Shown here piece by piece: positions 21,191 through 32,624 of a stretch of 64,000 bases of DNA; the first letter of the stretch is position 1, and each line of letters opens with the position of its first letter. The stretch is from assembly GCF_036711975.1 (NCBI RefSeq), contig NC_091968.1, positions 682,001 through 746,000 of the forward strand. Reading direction: 5' to 3'. The notes beneath the pieces are model-generated. The model made no database searches. It was not told the DNA's origin and saw only the letters and a list, made by a program, of their open reading frames with translations. The position numbers and the translations under genes were made by a program. Source of the DNA: Onthophagus taurus. Its lineage: Eukaryota > Arthropoda > Insecta > Coleoptera > Scarabaeidae.

Positions 21191-21677
21191 TAATTAATTA
21201 ATTAAAATTTACATTTTAAAAAATAATTTTTAAAAAAATTATTGCCCAAATTCCAAATAAGATTTGACGTTTCTAACAAATTTTAACCTGAAAACACGTT
21301 ATACATAACCTCAAACAACATTCAAAATTAATCCCAATAAATGCAATTAAATTTTAATAATTAATTAAAATTTACATTTTTATTTAAAAAAAATAATTTT
21401 GAGAACGTTACCCAAATTACAAATAAAATTTGACATTTTTAACAAATTTTAACCTGAAAAACACGTTATACATAACCTCAAACAACAATCAAAATTAATC
21501 CAAATAAATGCGATTAAATTTTAATAATTAATTAAAATTTACATTTTTAATTTAAAAAAATAATTTTTGGAACGTTACCCAAATTACAAATATAATTTGA
21601 CGTTTCTAACAAATTCTAACCTAAAAAACACGTTCTACATAACCTCAATCAACATTAAACGTAATAAATGCAATCAA
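21182..21677 (+). promoter_or_regulatory. Promoter of the HARBI1-like gene, three tandem copies of about 160 bp
   Basis: Three tandem units (starting near 21182, 21349 and 21510) each run TTAATAATTAATTAAAATTT, ACCCAAATTACAAATA, TTTGACGTTTCTAACAAATT, CGTTATACATAACCTCAA and end AATAAATGCAATCAAA-like. The ATG in the last block is the start codon of the HARBI1-like gene; the first two copies carry the same ATG followed by short dead frames. The ATAACCTCA motif is shared with the Mcm6/C1D and mRpL46 promoters. Confidence 0.75.
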
Positions 21678-22543
21678 ATGAAGAACAAACGTTGGAAATG
21701 TTATCGGATGAAGAATTTCAATCTATATTTCGTATGTCACGAAAAACTTCAATTGCTTTGCAAGCTGAATTAGATGTTTTGTCAAACATCGATAATGAAT
21801 CAACAGATAAAAATCTCCTTTTTTGTTTGTGGTATCTTGGAAATAACGAGCCGATTACCTCAGCTCCGCATATTTTTGATTTAAATGAAGATGCCGAAGA
21901 AGTATTAATGGTTTATTTAGATAAATTAACTTCGTTGGGTGCGAATTATATAAAGTGGCCTGATGAGGAAGAATTCGAACAAATCGAAGTTGGTTTTAAA
22001 AGGATGTATGGTTTCCCTGGGGTTGTTGGAGTGATAGGAAGCTTACATATTCACATTGCGTCCCAAGGAAACGATAGTAAATATTATAATAAAGAAATGA
22101 AGGGTGATACAATCGTTCTTCAAGTTGTGACGGATAATAATTTGTTATTAAGGGATGTTTTTGCTGGATCACCAGGTGGAAAAGACGTTGAAACTATTCT
22201 AAAATCAAGTGGTTTATATCAAAAATTAATAGATGAAAACGAATATTTAACTCGGTGTAATAAACATTTATTAGGAGGAACATTACATCCGCAAATGAAA
22301 ACGTTGTTAACACCTTACAAAGTGTTGGGCGAATTAACGGAAAGGCAGTGTAAATTTAATTATTTACATAATTCGGTTATGTTTAATGTAGAACAAACTT
22401 TTCGATGTATGGAAAATCGGTTTCTTCGATTAACAACAGTTGATTCGCTAGATCCTTTACTCTGCTCATCGGTTGTTAGTGCAATTTGTATTTTACATAA
22501 TTTTACTAGAGTTAGAAATGATAATTGTAATATTTATATGTAA
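21668..22543 (+). CDS. HARBI1-like protein, Harbinger transposase-derived, catalytic residues lost
   Basis: Intact single-exon 291-aa ORF of the DDE_Tnp_4/HARBI1 family. The fold is recognisable: GFPGVVGVIGSLHIHIA (residues 116-131), GDTIVLQVVTDNN, FAGSPGGKDVETI, NEYLTRCNKHLLGGTLHP, TPYK, FNYLHNSVMFNVEQTFRCME, and CILHNF near the end. In active transposases an Asp stands at the positions of G124 (VIDG) and G204 (LLGD); both are Gly here, while E242 is kept. An open, diverged frame without catalytic Asp suggests a domesticated host protein, perhaps DNA-binding (inference). It has its own triplicated promoter and an AATAAA just after the stop. Confidence 0.85.
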   Translation: MQSNEEQTLEMLSDEEFQSIFRMSRKTSIALQAELDVLSNIDNESTDKNLLFCLWYLGNNEPITSAPHIFDLNEDAEEVLMVYLDKLTSLGANYIKWPDEEEFEQIEVGFKRMYGFPGVVGVIGSLHIHIASQGNDSKYYNKEMKGDTIVLQVVTDNNLLLRDVFAGSPGGKDVETILKSSGLYQKLIDENEYLTRCNKHLLGGTLHPQMKTLLTPYKVLGELTERQCKFNYLHNSVMFNVEQTFRCMENRFLRLTTVDSLDPLLCSSVVSAICILHNFTRVRNDNCNIYM

Positions 22544-22559
22544 CAAAAAAATAAATAAT

Positions 22560-25500
22560 AATAAAGTTTTTATCTCAACATATCAAAAAAATCTTTTAGA
22601 GGAAAATGAAATTGAAGGAATGAAACTTTTAGCAACACACAATTACTTGGCTTATGAAGCTAATTTACTAATCAAAAATCTTGAACAAGTGGAGTTACAG
22701 GAAAATATTAGAAGATGAGGGATCCTTTACAGAAAAATGATGCTATACAAAGAAAGATTAACTTTGCTGCTAGCACAGCGCCTCGAAGACAAGTAGTGGA
22801 TTACTCTGATATTGTCAAGAAGCAACCACAACAAAAAGTCACTGGAATTAGTCCCAAAAACAACAATGACCTCACCAACTGCGCGATACAGAAGTCTAGA
22901 GAGTTTCTAAAGAAAATTCGATGTGTCTCCAGAAAAAAAACATTACAACAAATCAAAAAAATCCTCACAAAAACACCTGGAAATATGTCACAACAAGGTG
23001 TAGCATTACCAAAAGAAGTTAGAGAACCACTTATCTTTACGAAGGAATCACATAACGTAGTAACTGAGTCAGAAGGAGAAGATACGTTTACAAATTTAAA
23101 TAATTTACTGAACGAAATTCCAATTGGAAGACATTACTCTGGAATTCGAGGGGTCTTTCCAAGAATAAAGGTAGTATCTTTCACTTTCTGAACATGTATA
23201 AACAGGATGTAGTAGCAATAACAGAAATTTGGATGAAAGATACCATATCTACACCTCGATATAGTCATCTATACGCATGTAGAAAATTACAGAAATTTCA
23301 CATACTATGATAATATGTCAGCTTCAGTGAATAGAGTACACTTTTTATGTGTTTTCATAGACAATACCATCATACTGTCCGGGTATATCCCCCCAGATGT
23401 TCACTTCGGCACAGAGGAATGGGAAGAGGTGCTCAGAGAGATCCCACATCGATCAAATATCGTGTTGATGGGGGATTTTAATGCGCACTGCCAGCATGGA
23501 GTAACGTCATATTAAAAAGCGGTGATATTCCTGAAACGTGGTATCACAAATATAGTTTCTATACCCAAACAGGGGGAGATTGAAAGTTGGTCACTTCTTA
23601 TTCATTTCACCTTAAAAATTATTTAAGAAGGGAAAGGGAATCGCTCATTGTATCTCATATTTAACAGCCTCGGTGCAGATGGCAATGACTAGAAGACTAC
23701 CTTTAATAGCTGTATTTGTTGATCTCAAGGCAGCATAAGATAACGTTTCGATTCCTGTACTAATGGAAGTATTGTCGCAACATGGAGTGCCCTCTAAAAT
23801 TATAAGTGTCATATTGTCAATATTTCAATGGAAAAAGGTGAAACTCAAGGGTGACCACAAGGCAGCCCATTACTATTCAATTTATATATTAATGGACTAA
23901 ATAATGAAATAATACGAATTGAGTGTACTGCAGTGGCATATGATATCGTTGTATTCAGGTCGGATTGCAGGGTATGGAGAGCTTATTGGCATTTCTGGAA
24001 AGGAGGGCTTTGGATGTATCAGTCACAAAGACGAAGGCCATGATTTTTAGCAGAAAGAGAAACATAAATTACCCAAATATACGCATAGGAGGTAAAGCGA
24101 TAACATATCTACGTATCTTCAGGTACAATTTAACAGTAAACTTAGCTGGAAAAACAGATCCAAGTATCGGTTGGTGCTGCCGCGAAGGTAATGGACATTC
24201 TGAAGGCAATCTCATCGACTAAATGGGGTGGTGATCATGTAATCTTGAGAGTACCGCGCGCTGGTTAGATCGAGGTTACAGTTTATACTGCATAGCGTGA
24301 TGACGGTTCCACAGGCTTCGCTCGCGCTCTTGGAAGGAATGACATACCGGCGTCTTCGTTGCATTTTTGGTTTACCGATGACTACTCCTACAAATGTGTT
24401 GGATGAACGTCCACTCAAGCTAACAGTAAAATTAAGAACAAGAAAATTTATTACGATACAAATCCTTAGAGAAATTGAGAGAGACAGTTTCAACCTTAAG
24501 CAAGACATAAGGCAAATCAGTCCCATATGAGGTGTCTTACCGGACATTTGGGCTGGTCTTCGATATTCCTATTTACAATAGCATTATAATGGCCCACAGC
24601 GCATTAAACAAACAAATAATATCAGCCTCTTAGGTATAACATTAAACGAAAATCTAAAATGGGATTCTAATACGGAAAAAATAATAAAAAGTTTGAATAA
24701 CACTTTATTTCAAATTCGAATATTACGGGTAACATTAAGCTGCGAGATACTAAAAGTGATATATTATGGCGAAGTATACCCAAAGCTGACGTATGGTATC
24801 ACAGTATGGGGTTCACCATCAGTCTTGAAAGAGATCTTTGTTCATCAAAAAAGAATAGTAAGAGCGATTTGCAACGTAAATCAACGATCTTCATGCAGAC
24901 CGCTTTTCCAACAACTGAATATCCTATCAGTAATATGTATTTATATTTTAGAATTAGCTCATTATATCCACAAGCATAAAACAGCTCTTATACTTCAAAA
25001 TAATACACGAACATAACACGCGCTGTGATCACATTGCGATAGCACAGCATAATTGGGACTCAAATAGTCCCAATTTTTTAGGAGTAAAAATATATAACCA
25101 CCTACCGAGACCGTTGAAATCTCTAAATTTAAGATTATTTAAATGTAAGTTAAAGTTATTGTTATTGGAGCATTGTTTCTATCATTTAAGCAAGTTCTTC
25201 GAGTTTAACTTGTAACTGGACGTTGTCTTCTGTTCTTTGTAAGCGAGGAAATAAAGAGATTATTATTATTATTATAAAGGGTACCCCGATGGGTGGAGCT
25301 AATAACATGTTTATGGAATACGTGGAAGATAGATGAAACGGCAACCCACACTTTTTGCACAATTATCGATAGGACTACCACCTCACATATCCATCTTTGC
25401 AGCTGAAGTACTCGGTATTGGTGAAGACCTCAATGTAGTGTTTCGTCGTAAACTTGAAAAGACTATCGTATTTACCGTCTCTTTAAGTGCTCTACTAGCA

Positions 25501-26090
25501 TTTAAAAATTTTAGACCTGAAAGAACGGTTCATTACTTACTTGTCTCCATTATGAAGAAATTGAGTCTAATTGATAATAAGGAACTAATAAGTTATGTTG
25601 GGTACCATCTCATTGCGGAATACATAATAATGAGGCAGCAGATCGTTTGGCCCGTGAAGCTCTCAAGCTAACTCCGCGGTGTAAGAGTATTGATGTCATA
25701 GACACATAGCCTTGTCTCTGGGATAGAATAAACGAGGATTGGACAAAGAGATAGCTCGGACTGCGACTGTGGAACTTGGAGGGACATTAATCACTATGTA
25801 CTTTAATGTCCACTATGTGAGTATATAAGATCAGAATTAAGACACAAGCTACTGCAATACAATTTGCAGGAATCCACAGATATGAGAGACATTTTATTTA
25901 ATTATGGTATTAGACGGGGAACTTAATTAGAATTTAATTTTTTTTTTCATTCTTTCCTTGTGTTCCAGAAGTAATACATATCATTCTTGTCCGAGGGGCT
26001 TCCTTATGAGACCCGTGTGAAATGAGACTCAGCCCTCAGACTCGAGAAGAGTTTATAATGTATGTTTCCTTTTTCTGTGTACTAGCTAAA
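22560..26090 (+). mobile_element. LINE with RNase H (I-like), decayed, with a nested LINE
   Basis: In order: an ORF1-like piece (22600-23190), the apurinic endonuclease (VVAITEIWMKD near 23220; IVLMGDFNAHC near 23485), scattered reverse transcriptase pieces (23640-24560), and an RNase H domain (FTVSLSALLAFKNFRPERTV near 25490; GYHLIAEY near 25600). Many frameshifts and stops. The EN-RT-RNase H order fits the I clade. A second LINE interrupts it at about 24590-25277. The 3' end is not sharply defined; the left edge lies within about 20-50 bp of the HARBI1-like stop. Confidence 0.75.
24590..25277 (+). mobile_element. LINE 3' fragment (Jockey/CR1-like) nested in the I-like LINE
   Basis: 5'-truncated insertion. 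It encodes the C-terminal end of a reverse transcriptase ORF: ISLLGITLNENLKWDSNT, then FQIRILRVTL, YPKLTYGITVWGSP, HQKRIVRAICN, SSCRPLFQQLNIL (24693-25016 open). Ends in a short (ATT)n tail at about 25258-25275, typical of CR1-like 3' ends. Confidence 0.8.
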
Positions 26091-26934
26091 TTGTTGCTTG
26101 ATAGATAGAATATCGCAATGTTTTTGTATATTTGCATACAGTGTTAATACGCGAGGCTTTTGTTTTGGCGGCTATCGATTGCCTTTTTATTCAGTGATTA
26201 ATAATAGCGCACTGACTAATAATCCGCAATTTAAACGAAGCGACTGGGAAATAATAAGGACAAGTTTCCAAATCTCATTGCCAAGCCTTATCATTGCGAA
26301 GAAGAAGAAACTTTTTGAGGTTATAAAGTAAGAATTAATCTTTATTTTGTTGAAAATTTGATGTTTGTATGAGTATTCGTTTCGATGTTATAAATTGGTT
26401 AACTCGACATGACCTAAAAATAATTTATGTTTGTGTCATTAACTCATCTTCATCTCTTTGAATGAATCGTATTGAATTAATTAATTCTTTAGAAATAATT
26501 TCTATAAATAGAATACAAAATGAATGGTTACTAATTTGATGATACTTAGTAAAAAGGAATTTTAATAAATTTTATGCAAGAATGAATCAGTGATTTGCAC
26601 AAAAATAGATAATCAAGTTGCAATTATTGAAATAAATCTTTTCGAAACTACTTTTTGTGACATTCTTATTTTGCGTTTTGTTCAAAGTTCGAAGGATAAT
26701 TAACATCTTTACTAATTAATCCATCTTAATTATTGTGTAAAGGATATTTATTTTCTTATTTTTCGAAATGTTATTTGAGAATTCTTTTAAATTGATTAGA
26801 TACAACTTTTTTTAAACTTATTTCTCCTCTCAATAAAGAAAAACTGAAAAAAAATTAATCGTTATTGAGAGAGCTCGTTGCCATTGACCGTGACTGAGGT
26901 GAAACAAAACTAAGAGACAACATCGGCAATAATA
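26091..26934. other. Intergenic stretch without a recognisable gene
   Basis: AT-rich sequence between the LINE and the GILT promoter. The 77-aa frame at 26098-26331 starts at an unlikely codon context and matches nothing I know. No terminal repeats seen. Confidence 0.45.
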
Positions 26935-27170
26935 AAGTTAACCTGGAGAAGGCGGATTCATTCGCACGCAATTCTACCTGTCCTCGACAGTTTTTTAATA
27001 CACGATGAACGAGAGAATCCACCTCCATAAAAACCACTCAAAACGATAAGCAAAACTCACTCCCCAACAAAATCTTTTTCTATAATAATCAGATCATTAT
27101 AGAAAAACCATTCAAAGTGTTTACTTCACTTTATTATTACAATAAATAAATTAAATTAATAATCAGAATC
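26935..27170 (+). promoter_or_regulatory. GILT-1 upstream region
   Basis: Contains GGAGAAGGCGGATTCATTCG, CACTCAAAACGATAAGCAAA and ATAATCAGATCATTATAGAA, which recur in order upstream of the GILT pseudogene (30620-30770) and of GILT-2 (32450-32585). The conserved triplet of copies marks the promoter and 5' UTR that were duplicated with the gene. No TATA box assigned. Confidence 0.55.
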
Positions 27171-28155
27171 ATGGTTAAATTATTTTTATTTGGTGTTCTT
27201 TTTATCGCAACGATTGCTCTTTCTTCTCAGGTGAGTTAATTTTTCTTTTTTGGGATTTTTCGAGGTGATTCTTTGTTTTATAACTCTTTAAAAGTTAATG
27301 AACTATCAAAAATAATTTTTTTTCATGATTTATTTAATGTGATGATGTAATCTATTTAGAAAAAAAAACCTTTTAAAAGTTATTTAAGTTTATTGTTTTC
27401 TTATCTGATTGTATTTTAACGATGCTTAAAAGATAAGATATTCGTGCAGTAAATTACTTTAAAACTGTCTTATTATTTAACAATTATGCATAGATTTACT
27501 TCACAAAAAGAATTCTAAACGACAAATTCCTTTCAATTCGAATCATTTTAATCGACTCACTCTTCTAGGAACCCCTTAAAGTCTCCGTTTTCTATGAATC
27601 ACTTTGCCCGGATAGTATTCGTTTCATCACTCAACAGCTGGCACCAAATTACGATGCTTTAGCCGAGAAAATATTTGTTGATTTTGTTCCTTATGGTAAA
27701 GCTACTGTGAGTAATCACCACCTCAACATAAATTAAAATTAAATAAAATTTTAATTTTTTAGCATGAATTAATTGATGATAAATGGCACTTTGAATGCCA
27801 ACATGGTGAAAATGAATGTTACGGCAACATGATGCAAGCGTGTGGATTAAATGAAACCGATGATCAAGCCACGCAAGTTAAATTTATCGATTGCGTTATG
27901 TCCGCAAGTTACCCCGCGAGCGATGCTTCCATGGAGGAATGTGCCATTGCAAGCGGAATTAGCTGGGATAATATGGTGGAGTGTTCTAAGAATGGTGTAG
28001 GGGCCAAACTTTTGGCTGCTTATGGTGATCGGACTCACGCCGTTGAACCAACGATCACTTTCGTTCCAACTATTATTTATAATGACGTTTATGATGCCGA
28101 TAAACAACAAGGGTCTTTGGTCGATTTCTTGAATACCGTTTTAAATCAATTATAA
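27171..28155 (+). CDS. GILT-like lysosomal thiol reductase 1
   Basis: Three exons, 27171-27230, 27569-27706 and 27763-28155, all phase 0, 196 aa. Gamma-interferon-inducible lysosomal thiol reductase family. Signal peptide MVKLFLFGVLFIATIALSSQ is exon 1. The active-site region FYESLCPDS has C33 but Ser at 36 where vertebrate GILT has the second Cys (CXXS). The family signature CQHGENECYGNMMQAC is at 78-93, and HAVEPTITFVPTIIYND is conserved. Expected in lysosomes or secreted; some insect homologues act in immunity. With CXXS it may bind or isomerise thiols rather than reduce disulfides (inference). AATAAA follows at about 28201. Confidence 0.93.
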
Positions 28156-28512
28156 CTAAAATAAGAAAGAGCAAACACTTTTAGTGCCATATGTGAGATA
28201 TTAATAAAACTTTAATATTGAATTTTGAAATTAAAAAATATTTTGTAATGTTATTTTCAACACATCAAAAACCTTTGTGATGTTAGTATCCAACTAATTA
28301 AGTTCTAGTCCGAAATTAGTTGCAGTAGATTTATCCTTGTGGTACAATTGTGGCCTTGTGATATTGGAGTAGTAACTTTATCTTAAAGCTATGCCAATCA
28401 GTATGAGTTCGTTTAATTTACACTTAGGTTGAACGAATCGGCCGTCTAATGACCGATTAGGTAGGCTGACTAAACCTCGTCTACTGCAACCGACTATTTT
28501 ACACAGTAAGTG

Positions 28513-30200
28513 AATTGGGGTCTTAATAAGAATCAAAAATGTTTTAATTTGGTACTAAATATGATATATTTGGGTTAAAAAATAAAAAAGTTAGGTTACA
28601 AACTGTCAAATGTCAAAATTAAACAACGATTTTTTGATAAATATTGAAATGATCTTGATTAGAATCAAAAATGCTTTAATTTGATACCAAACATGATATA
28701 TCTAAGTTAAAAAATAAAAAAGTTATGTTATAAACTGAAAAATGTCAAAATCAAACATAACGATTTTTTAATAAATATTGAAATGATCTTGATAAGAATC
28801 AAAAATGCTTTAATTTGATACCAAACATGATATATTTGGGTTAAAAAATAAAAAAGTTGTTATAAACTGTCAAATGTCAAAATTAAACAACGATTTTTTG
28901 ATAAATATTGAAATGATCTTGATAAGGATCAAAAATGCTTCAATTTGATACCAAACATGATATATTTGGGTTAAAAAATAAAAAAGTTAGGTTATAAACT
29001 GTCGAATGTCAAAATTAAACAACGATCTTTTGATAAATATTGAAATGATCTTGATAAGAATCAAAAATGCTTTAATTTGATACCAAACATGATATATTTG
29101 GATTAAAAAATAAAAAAGTTAGGTTATAAACTGTCGAATGTCAAAATTAAACAACGATTTTTTGATAAATATTGAAATGATCTTGATTAGAATCAAAAAT
29201 GCTTTAATTTGATACCAAACATGATATATTTGGGTTAAAAAATAAAAAAGTTAGGTTATAAACTGTCGAATGTCAAAATTAAACAACGAATTTTTGATAA
29301 ATATTGAAATGATCTTGATTAGAATCAAAAATGCTTTAATTTGATACCAAACATGATATATTTGGGTTAAAAAATAAAAAAGTTAGGTTATAAACTGTCG
29401 AATGTCAAAATTAAACAACGAATTTTTGATAAATATTGAAATGATCTTGATTAGAATCAAAAATGCTTTAATTTGATACCAAACATGATATATTTGGGTT
29501 AAAAAATAAAAAAGTTAGGTTATAAACTGTCGAATGTCAAAATTAAACAACGATTTTTTGATAAATATTGAAATGACATTGATAAGAATCAAAAATGCTT
29601 CAATGTGATACCAAACATGATATATTTGGGTTAAAAAATAAAAAAGTTAGGTTACAAACTGTCAAATGTCAAAATTAAACATAACGATTTTTTGATAAAT
29701 ATTGAAATGATCTTGATAAGAATCAAAAATGCTTCAATTTGATACCAAACATGATATATTTGGGTTAAAAAATAAAAAAGTTGTTATAAACTGTCAAATG
29801 TCAAAATTAAATATAACGATTTTTTGATAAATATTGAAATGAACTTGATAAGAATCAAAAATGCTTCAATTTGATACCAAACATGATATATTTGGGTTGA
29901 AAAATAAAAAAGTTGTTATAAACTGTCAAATGTCAAAATTAAACAACGATTTTTTGATAAATATTGAAATGAACTTGATAAGAATCAAAAATGCTTCAAT
30001 TTGATACCAAACATGATATATTTGGGTTAAAAAAATAAAAAAGTTGTTATAAACTGTCAAATGTCAAAATTAAACAACGATTTTTTGATAAATATTGAAA
30101 TGATCTTGATAAGAATCAAAAATGCTTCAATTTGATACCAAACATGATATATTTGGGTTAAAAAAATAAAAAAGTTGTTATAAACTGTCAAATGTCAAAT
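28513..30200. repeat. Satellite array A, 132-bp unit, 13 copies
   Basis: Unit with AAGAATCAAAAATGCTTTAA, TTGATACCAAACATGATATA, TTTGGGTTAAAAAATAAAAA, and AACAACGATTTTTTGATAAA. AATCAAAAAT starts at 28531, 28663, 28797, 28927, 29059, 29191, 29323, 29455, 29587, 29721, 29853, 29983 and 30114, so the spacing is 130-134 bp. No relation to the 180-bp satellite is evident. The 357 bp between GILT-1 and the array (28156-28512) holds the GILT-1 3' end and nothing else I recognise. Confidence 0.96.
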
Positions 30201-31027
30201 AATCGCCATTTTTCTTCGCTAAAAATTAAGATATCTCGATAATGGTTGGAGATAAATAAGTCGAGTTTGGGTTCGTTTTAAAGGATTTTTAATTTTCTAT
30301 CGATTAATATTAAAAAAAGAACAGCTTTACAACTAAAAGAAAACTATGCTTTGGTATTTAACTCTTTCTTGGTTTCCGTGGTTGCCTATTTCGATCTCAA
30401 AGTACTTAAAATGCTTAACTTGTTCAATATTCTAGACTTTGTATTGTTATGTATTAATAAGCTTTGGTCAACAGTATTTCTCTTCGTATTTTCCCAACCT
30501 AGCCACTATTACTCGTTAGCTCCATCCAGGTCCTTCATTTATCTGTAAGTTTAGATAAATGAAGAATTACCTAGACAATTACTGTGTCTACGTCTACTAA
30601 CAAGATTAGTCCTTTTTAACTTAACTCGGAAACATTCATTTGCACACGACTCCACCTGACTTCGACCACTTCTTAAAATCCACTCAAAACGATAAGCAAA
30701 ACACACTCTTCAACAAAACCTTTTTTTATAATAATCAGATCATTGTAAAAAAAAACACTCAAAGTGTTTTTACGTAACTTTTCAAAAGTTAATGCATCAA
30801 AAAGATTTTCTTTATATGATTTATTTAATGCTATGGTGTAATCTAAGTATTTAGAAAATAAATGCTTTAGTTATCTGATGGTATTTTAACGATACTTAAA
30901 AGATAAGATAAATTACTTTAAAACTGTCTTATTATTTACCCATCAGCATAGATTTACCTCATTAAAAAAAATCCTAACTAACAAATTCGTTTTAATTCGA
31001 ATCATTTTAATCGACTCATTCTTCTAG
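30201..31027 (+). repeat. Duplicated GILT 5' segment, left copy
   Basis: Near-identical by eye to 32001-32995: TTCTTCGCTAAAAATTAAG, GATAATGGTTGGAGATAAAT, a CTTCATTTATCT/AGATAAATGAAG hairpin with 8-nt loop, and the GILT promoter blocks. The stretch holding GILT exon 1 is missing: promoter sequence passes straight into intron-1 sequence near 30775. No functional gene. Confidence 0.8.
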
Positions 31028-31102
31028 GAACCCCTTAAAGTCTCCATTTTCTATGACTCACTTTGTCCGGATAGCATCAGTTTCATCGCCCAACAGTTTG
31101 CA
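31028..31102 (+). pseudogene. GILT exon 2 fragment
   Basis: Follows the same TTCTTCTAG acceptor as the intact genes and reads EPLKVSIFYDSLCPDSIS, then breaks after CAACAGTTTGCA where satellite sequence begins. Exon 1 and exon 3 are absent, so it cannot make a product. Confidence 0.9.
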
Positions 31103-32000
31103 TTGAAATGATCTTAATAAGAATCAAAAATACTTTAATTTGATACCAAACATGATATATTTGTGTTAGAAAATAGAAAAGTTATGTTATAAATTTTCAA
31201 AATTTGATTTTGACATTTAATGTCAAAATTAAACAACGATTTTTTGATAAATATTGAAATGATCTTGATAAGAATCAAAAATGCTTTAATTTGATACCAA
31301 ACATGATATATTTGGGTCAAAAAAAATAAAAAAGTTGTTATAAACTGTCAAATGTCAAAATTAAACAACGATTTTTTGATAAATATTGAAATGATCTTGA
31401 TAAGAATCAAAAATGCTTTAATTTGATACCAAACATGATATATTTGGGTTAAAAAATAAAAAAGTTGTTATAAACTGTCAAATGTCAAAATTAAACGACG
31501 ATTTTTTGATAAATATTGAAATGATCTTGATAAGAATCAAAAATGCTTTAATTTGATACCAAACATGATATATTTGGGTTAAAAAATAAAAAAGTTGTTA
31601 TAAACTGTCAAATGTCAAAATTAAACAACGATTTTTTGATAAATATTGAAATGATCTTGATAAGAATCAAAAATGCTTCAATTTGATATCAAACATGATA
31701 TATTTAAGTTAAAAAATAAAAAAGTTAGGTTATAAACTGTCTAATGTCACAATTAAACAACGATTTTTTGATAAATATTGAAATGATCTTGATAAGAATC
31801 AAAAATGCTTTAATTTGATACCAAACATGATATATTTGGGTTAAGAAATTAAAAAGTTGTTATAAACTGTCAAATGTCAAAATTAAACAACGATTTTTTG
31901 ATAAATATTGAAACGATCTTGATAAGAATCAAAAATGCTTTAATTTGATACCAAACATGATATATTTGGGTTAAAAAAATAAAAAAGTTAGAAACTGTCA
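31103..32000. repeat. Satellite array B, 132-bp unit, 7 copies
   Basis: Same unit as array A (AATCAAAAAT near 31122, 31273, then every 130-132 bp to 31930). The second interval is longer, with a duplicated ACATTTAATGTCAAAATT stretch. It starts in mid-exon of the GILT pseudogene and ends at the same point relative to the flanking segment as array A, so array and segment were copied as one block. Confidence 0.95.
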
Positions 32001-32624
32001 AATGTCAAATAACCGTCATTTTTCTTCGCTAAAAATTAAGATATCTCGATAATGGTTGGAGATAAATAAGTCGAGTTTGGGTTCGTTTTAAAGGATTTTT
32101 AATTATCTATCGATTAATATTAAAAAAAGAACAGCTTTACAACTAAAAAAAAATATGCTTTGGTATTTAACTCTTTCTTGGTTTCCGTGATTGCTTATTT
32201 CGATCTCAAAGTACTTGAAATGCTAAACTTGTTCAATATTCTAGACTTTATATTTTTATGTATTAATAAGCTTTGGTCAACAGTATTTTTCTTCGTATTT
32301 GAACAACCTAGCCACTATTACTCGTTAGCTCCATCCAGGTCCTTCATTTATCTGTAAGTTTAGATAAATGAAGAATTACCTAGACAATTACTGTTGTCTA
32401 CCAACAAGATTAGAACAACTTCCCTATCTTAACTTAATTTGGAGAAGACGGATTCATTTGCGCACGATTCCACCTGACTTCGACCACTTCATAAAATCCA
32501 CTCAAAACGATAAGCTAAACACACTCCTCAACAAAACCTTTTTTTATAACAATCAGATCATTGTAAAAAAAACACTCAAAGTGTAACTTTACCATAAATA
32601 TTAAATAAATTTAAAATCAGAATC
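32001..32624 (+). promoter_or_regulatory. Duplicated GILT 5' segment, right copy (GILT-2 upstream region)
   Basis: Right-hand copy of 30201-31027, here still joined to an intact gene. Carries the CTTCATTTATCT...AGATAAATGAAG hairpin near 32343-32370 and the conserved CACTCAAAACGATAAGCTAA and CAATCAGATCATTGTAAA blocks just upstream of GILT-2. Confidence 0.65.

Noticed and set aside
26098-26331. 77-aa plus-strand ORF
   Set aside because: No recognisable motif, no splice context, next to LINE debris.
28513-32000. CRISPR-like or microsatellite array
   Set aside because: 132-bp contiguous units without spacers; satellite DNA.
30351-32357. A 65-aa frame kept in both GILT duplicated segments
   Set aside because: It starts at TTG, lies in a recently copied block, and seven changes between copies show no clear constraint. 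Probably chance.
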